Source: Paenibacillus guangzhouensis
GTDB taxonomy: Bacteria > Bacillota > Bacilli > Paenibacillales > Paenibacillaceae
DNA: 64,000 nt
Direction: 5' to 3'
Assembly (NCBI RefSeq): GCF_009363075.1
Contig: NZ_CP045293.1
Location: 1,860,001 to 1,924,000 of the forward strand
The notes under the pieces are model-generated. The model was given only the letters and a program-made list of their open reading frames with translations. It ran no database searches and was not told where the DNA came from. Positions within the stretch are counted from its first letter, which is position 1, and each line of letters starts with the position of its first letter. A program made the translations under genes and the position numbers. Shown here in pieces: positions 60,503 to 64,000 of this stretch.

Positions 60503-61696
60503 ATGAAAAAGATTCATTCATCACTTATCATTTTTCTGGCTCTAGGCGTATTTGGTATTATTACAACGGAAATGGGCATCATCGGTGTTCTTCCTCAAGT
60601 CACTCAGAAATTTCATATTTCGTCTTCGCAGGCCGGCTATCTTGTAAGTATATTTGCTTTTATCGTTGCGCTATCAGGCCCATTCATGACTTTGCTTGCT
60701 TCCGGCATGAATCGTAAAGGCATTTTGTTGACAGCTGTGCTTATGTTTGCTATTTCAAATATCGTCTACGCTTATACAACCAAGTTTGAAGTCATGCTCG
60801 CTTTCCGGATTATCCCTGCTATTTTTCATCCAGTCTTCTTTTCAATTGCTCTCGTGACCGCGGCCAGCCTGGTTCCACCTGCGAACAGCAATAAAGCGAT
60901 AACCAAAGTATTTGCTGGAATCACTGTTGGATTCGCCTTTGGCGTCCCATTGACTTCTTACCTTGCCGAGAAAATATCGCTGGAAGCTGCTTTTCTGTTC
61001 GGGGCTGTTGTTAGTATGATTGCATTTATAGGGATACTTGTCTGGCTTCCTTCCATGCCCGTCAAGGAAAAAATGTCTTTTGGCAAACAGCTTGGGATAT
61101 TGCGTAAACCCCAATTGTGGCTGACGATCGTAGCCGTTGTTTTCATCTTTGCATCGATGTTTTCGGTGTACAGCTACTTTGCCGAATATCTTGGTCAAGT
61201 GACCCGAATGAATGGATCATGGATAAGTATGATGCTATTGGCCTTTGGCGTCACGATGATTGGTGGGAACTTTGTATTTGGGGGCTTTTTGAACAAAAAC
61301 ATGACGAAAACCGCCGTTATATTCCCTCTGGTATATGCGGTTACTTACCTATTCATATATTATCTCGATTCTTATTTCTTACCGATGGTGGTCATGGTAT
61401 TCATTTGGGGGGCTGTACATTCCGGAGGTCTTATCATTAGTCAAGCCTTGTTGATGACTGAAGCGAAAGAAGCACCTGAATTCGGCAACAGCTTGTTCGT
61501 CTCATTTTCTAATGTTGGCATTACGGTGGGGGCTTCGATTGGCGGCTGGTTTATCTCTCATTTAGGGATACAACATCTTATCTGGTGTGGCTTGATGTTT
61601 GCATTGCTTGCTTTCTTATTGATTATCGCAATCATGGCAATTCCCAGAACTAGAGCGGAAAAAGTAAACGTCTCTGGAACTGATTATTCAATTTAA
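60503..61696 (+). CDS. MFS transporter (drug-exporter type)
   Basis: This 397-residue transporter has 12 predicted membrane segments. Seen: GVFGIITTEMGIIGVLPQVTQKFHISSSQAGYLVSIFAFIVALSGP, the helix 1-2 region of the AraJ/YdhP-type exporters, with a Glu at the same place; FAFGVPLTSYLAEKISLEAAFLFGAVVSMIAFIGI and a second half opening LRKPQLWLTIVAVVFIFASMFSVYSYFAEYL. It is an efflux type by family; the substrate is unknown. GGAGG lies nine bases before the ATG. It is in one unit with the ArsR regulator. Confidence 0.92.
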   Translation: MKKIHSSLIIFLALGVFGIITTEMGIIGVLPQVTQKFHISSSQAGYLVSIFAFIVALSGPFMTLLASGMNRKGILLTAVLMFAISNIVYAYTTKFEVMLAFRIIPAIFHPVFFSIALVTAASLVPPANSNKAITKVFAGITVGFAFGVPLTSYLAEKISLEAAFLFGAVVSMIAFIGILVWLPSMPVKEKMSFGKQLGILRKPQLWLTIVAVVFIFASMFSVYSYFAEYLGQVTRMNGSWISMMLLAFGVTMIGGNFVFGGFLNKNMTKTAVIFPLVYAVTYLFIYYLDSYFLPMVVMVFIWGAVHSGGLIISQALLMTEAKEAPEFGNSLFVSFSNVGITVGASIGGWFISHLGIQHLIWCGLMFALLAFLLIIAIMAIPRTRAEKVNVSGTDYSI

Positions 61697-61720
61697 TCGA
61701 CCATTCTTCTCCTGTATTCA

Positions 61721-61748
61721 AAAAACCAGCCAAATAAGGCTGGTTTTT
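61721..61748 (+). terminator. Bidirectional terminator
   Basis: AAAAACCAGCC, six-base loop, GGCTGGTTTTT. Ends the MFS gene and the convergent peptidase-like gene. Confidence 0.9.
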
Positions 61749-61756
61749 CTCTTCGT

Positions 61757-62386
61757 TCATTCGATGATAATAACTTCACCATCTCTCAAAGCTTTAAAAA
61801 GAATTTTATTGTCGATCATATATTCAACGGCTTTATCCATAGCTTCAGATTCTTTATGATCTGACTTATAATGTGGGGCAATCGCAAAATTCAGAATATG
61901 TAATCCTTCCCATATCGCCTCATGTTGTTCTCCGTATGGCTTCTGATGGGGGTCATCCACGAGATGAATCCCCCTTAGTGTTGGTCCCAAGATACATACG
62001 CCTGCACTGTATCCTCCATACACAATATTTTTACGATCTCTATAATATTTTTTAATGATCTCATCAAATCCACACAATTTCATAGCCTGTGCCAGAACAA
62101 AAGCATTGCCGCCTCGAACCCAAATAACATCATAATGTTCGAGTTGTTCTTCCAATACTATTGGGTCATTAAAATATTGTTTTAAGTCTATAATTTCCAC
62201 AGTAAAACCTAATCCTTCAAGATCGGAAATAGTCAATGCAACACTAGTGATCCTTCTTTCCAAATCAGTCGCATAATCTAGTGCATTAGGTATCAAAGCA
62301 ACATGTCTATTCCCATTCGCTGTCATTTCTATTAATCTTAATGCTTCCGTTCCAAACTTGTAAGATGATGATAAATAAAATTTCAT
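61757..62386 (-). CDS. Peptidase E-like protein (S51 family)
   Basis: This 209-residue protein is of the dipeptidase E/cyanophycinase fold. Seen: KFYLSSSYKFGTEALRLIE at the start, ALIPNALDYATD, IWVRGGNAFVLAQAM, then the nucleophile elbow VYGGYSAGVCILGPTL with the Ser near residue 130, and LGxx replaced by LNFAIAPHYKSDHKE with the His. The ATG at 62386 follows GGGAGGGAGG. It likely cleaves Asp-X dipeptides, but this is by family only. It is next to the VOC gene; they may form one unit. Confidence 0.87.
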   Translation of the reverse strand: MKFYLSSSYKFGTEALRLIEMTANGNRHVALIPNALDYATDLERRITSVALTISDLEGLGFTVEIIDLKQYFNDPIVLEEQLEHYDVIWVRGGNAFVLAQAMKLCGFDEIIKKYYRDRKNIVYGGYSAGVCILGPTLRGIHLVDDPHQKPYGEQHEAIWEGLHILNFAIAPHYKSDHKESEAMDKAVEYMIDNKILFKALRDGEVIIIE

Positions 62387-62429
62387 GTAATCCTCCCTCC
62401 CACGTCCTTCAACTACGTGTTCCGTAAGG

Positions 62430-62810
62430 TTATACCAATGATTCTCCAAAGCCAATCGTATAGCCTTCAGGGTCTTTGATTGCGAATTCTCTCATCTGGT
62501 ATGCATTCGTTCTTAGATCGTATTGGAACAATGCCCCTTTCGACCTGAACTCTTCATACAAATTTTCAATTCCTTCAACCATCGCAAATACGTTTACGGC
62601 ATTTTCTCCATGTACTGGGTAGTTTGGAACAATGGCTTCTGCTTGATTACTTGGATGAAATATCATCGTTAGTCCTTCACGCTCGACAAAACCCATTTCG
62701 TAATCGCACCAAAAACCTAATTTACTGTAATAATTCAATACCTGGTTTCGATTCGTAACAAAAAAGATTGCTGAGAAATGTTTAATCTTACTTTCGATCG
62801 ACGTTGACAC
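62430..62810 (-). CDS. VOC family (glyoxalase/bleomycin resistance-like) protein
   Basis: This protein is 126 residues, two beta-alpha-beta-beta-beta modules. Seen: KHFSAIFFVTNRNQVLNYYSKLGFWCDYEMGFVEREGLTMIFH and a later AFAIKDPEGYTIGFGE-like end, AVNVFAMVEGIENLYEEFRSKGA. Members bind metal and act on varied substrates, some conferring drug resistance. The start is GTG at 62810 with GAGGAG eight bases upstream; the TTG of the longer open frame overlaps that site. Function unproven. Confidence 0.85.
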   Translation of the reverse strand: MSTSIESKIKHFSAIFFVTNRNQVLNYYSKLGFWCDYEMGFVEREGLTMIFHPSNQAEAIVPNYPVHGENAVNVFAMVEGIENLYEEFRSKGALFQYDLRTNAYQMREFAIKDPEGYTIGFGESLV

Positions 62811-62890
62811 GAAATCACTCCTCAAACAAGAATAGGTAATAGCTTTACAATTCGGTAATTGGACAACCTTTTCCTCCTGCTATAAAAAGA

Positions 62891-62911
62891 AGCAGGCTTA
62901 GATAGCCTGCT
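62891..62911 (-). terminator. Terminator of the CatB-like gene
   Basis: AGCAGGCT, five-base loop, AGCCTGCT, followed by TCTTTTTAT on the minus strand. It is the twin of the hairpin at 12021. Confidence 0.85.
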
Positions 62912-62928
62912 CGATGTTAATGGATCGT

Positions 62929-63603
62929 TTATTTAATATGGTGATTGTAGGGTTGTACTTCCCTTCGATAATACTTGTATAATGAGTCAATTGAAGAACT
63001 AGACAAGATAGGAATGGCTCGTTCAACTTTCTCACGTTCCCAATCGAACCATCGCATTTCCATTAACTTCTCAATTTCTTGATCCGTGAAACGCTTCTTA
63101 ATTTCTTTAGCAGGGTTCCCACCTACAATTGTATAGGGGGGAACATCTTTTGTAACAACCGAGCCCGCCGCAACAATGGCGCCTTCACCGATTTTAACAC
63201 CTGGCATAATCATGGCATTCATGCCAATCCAGGCATCACTTTCGATGATTGTATCCCCTTTGGGTTCGTAAGAAGTTTCAATCTGCTCCACAAACGGATA
63301 CACGGTAATCCACTCCGAATGATGATTGTGATTTCCACCCATTAAAATAACTACACCACTAGCGATGCATACGTATTTCCCAATAATCAATTTATCTATA
63401 CACCAACCATAATCTTCGATAGGGTTAAATAATGCGCTTGATTTATGATCTCCCCATAGGTATCTAACACATCCATCTTCAAAATCATGATGATCATAAT
63501 AACCAGAGTAGTACGAGTATTCCCCTACTTCAATCATGGGGTTGGTGACAATATCTTTCAGATACTTAATTTCAGACCAGTGGTCATACCGATGTTGTTT
63601 CAT
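62929..63603 (-). CDS. CatB-related O-acetyltransferase (Vat/xenobiotic type)
   Basis: This 224-residue left-handed beta-helix enzyme uses acetyl-CoA. Seen: MIEVGEYSYYSGYYDHHDFED at the start, YGWCIDKLIIGKYVCIASGVVILMGGNHNHHSEWITVYPF with the family catalytic His pair, then the hexapeptide repeats AWIGMNAMIMPGVKIGEGAIVAAGSVVTKDVPPYTIVGGNPAKEIKKRF. This matches CatB and streptogramin A acetyltransferases (Vat). It may acetylate chloramphenicol or virginiamycin-type drugs, but many such genes are housekeeping. GAGGGAG lies ahead of the ATG. Confidence 0.93.
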   Translation of the reverse strand: MKQHRYDHWSEIKYLKDIVTNPMIEVGEYSYYSGYYDHHDFEDGCVRYLWGDHKSSALFNPIEDYGWCIDKLIIGKYVCIASGVVILMGGNHNHHSEWITVYPFVEQIETSYEPKGDTIIESDAWIGMNAMIMPGVKIGEGAIVAAGSVVTKDVPPYTIVGGNPAKEIKKRFTDQEIEKLMEMRWFDWEREKVERAIPILSSSSIDSLYKYYRREVQPYNHHIK

Positions 63604-63766
63604 TCTGCTCCCTCGCTTCTAAGTATAAAATTTATTTACTTAGAAGCTTAATGCAGTAGCAACATTCTTAAACCGTTTCAAACGACGAACCATCGTCCTC
63701 ATCCTTCCCTTTGGAATTTGAGTGGATTATAGCAAATGACTGATTTGTCGTCAAATCGATGGACGA

Positions 63767-64000
63767 TCATACGTGCAAGGTCCGATAGCGGCTTGGCGTC
63801 ATACTGGCTAACCGTTTAAACGTGTTGCAAAAGTGAGAAACATCTTGGAATCCAACGCTCCCAGCAATTTCTATGATAGGTAGATCCGTTTCTCGCAGAA
63901 GCTCCTTGGCCTTCGTCATTCGAATCGAGACCAGGAATTCGTTCATCGTGATTCCCGTATTGTGCTTAAATATGCGGAAGAAGTAGGAACGTGATACATA
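63767..64000 (-). CDS. AraC family regulator, C-terminal part (runs off the right edge)
   Basis: This is the last 77 residues of an AraC-type regulator; the start lies beyond base 64000. Seen: SRSYFFRIFKHNTGITMNEFL, RMTKAKELLRETDLPIIEIAGSVGFQDVSHFCNTFKRLASMTPSRYR, the two helix-turn-helix units with the GFxDxSHFxxxFKxxxGxTPxxYR signature. The effector domain is not in the window. It lies beside the CatB-like gene, reading the same way, with about 160 bases between. Confidence 0.92.
   Translation of the reverse strand, partial: YVSRSYFFRIFKHNTGITMNEFLVSIRMTKAKELLRETDLPIIEIAGSVGFQDVSHFCNTFKRLASMTPSRYRTLHV

Overview
The window looks like chromosomal DNA of a Bacillota bacterium, most likely a Paenibacillus or close relative (inference). 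Reasons: strong AGGAGG-type ribosome sites, frequent TTG and GTG starts, many clean rho-independent terminators, a TPP riboswitch, luxS with metNIQ, DUF4179 and copper-amine-oxidase-type domains on anti-sigma factors, and a dif-like motif of the Bacillus type. No rRNA, tRNA, CRISPR array, prophage or insertion sequence is visible. Most genes lie on the minus strand.

Layout. 1-2.6 kb: a TPP riboswitch reading off the left edge, csaA, an 830-base non-coding stretch with three copies of a 12-base dif half-site, and a complete tyrosine recombinase. 2.6-12 kb: a one-way series of about 14 small single-domain genes (GNAT, Nudix, HAD, histidine phosphatase, P-loop kinase, DUF1801, unknowns). At least four, probably five, related structured separators of 60-140 bases sit just 3' of genes. 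Two members of the series are decayed. This resembles a gene-cassette array and is the most unusual part of the window. 12-15 kb: a three-gene ABC-2 exporter operon and a structured non-coding gap. 15-22.5 kb: a DUF421 membrane protein, an orphan histidine kinase, an ECF sigma factor with a large C-terminal extension overlapping a signal-less solute-binding protein, and a phytase-like secreted protein.

22.5-39.4 kb: accessory genes, including an ECF/anti-sigma pair, a short UvrA homologue, an ArsR/SRPBCC pair with two operator dyads, a DJ-1 protein, DinB, two LysR regulators, an L,D-transpeptidase, a MetX-like hydrolase and a large secreted amidase. 39.5-44.2 kb: a methionine-recycling operon, metN-metI-luxS-SDR-metQ-mtnN, joining methionine uptake to S-adenosylhomocysteine detoxification and AI-2 formation. 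44.3-53.2 kb: regulator/enzyme pairs, including HxlR with a lactonase-like hydrolase and TetR with an MFS exporter that has matching operators. 53.2-64 kb: DUF2975/HTH, ybaK, a second ECF/anti-sigma pair, an FAD oxidoreductase, a phosphotransferase, an ArsR/MFS unit with a possibly leaderless regulator mRNA, peptidase E-like and VOC proteins, a CatB/Vat-like acetyltransferase and a truncated AraC gene at the right edge.

Themes: small-molecule resistance or modification (acetyltransferases, phosphotransferase, macrolide-type glycosyltransferase, three exporters, UvrA-like ABC protein) under local one-component regulators. All functional names rest on reading the sequences by eye; no database search was run.
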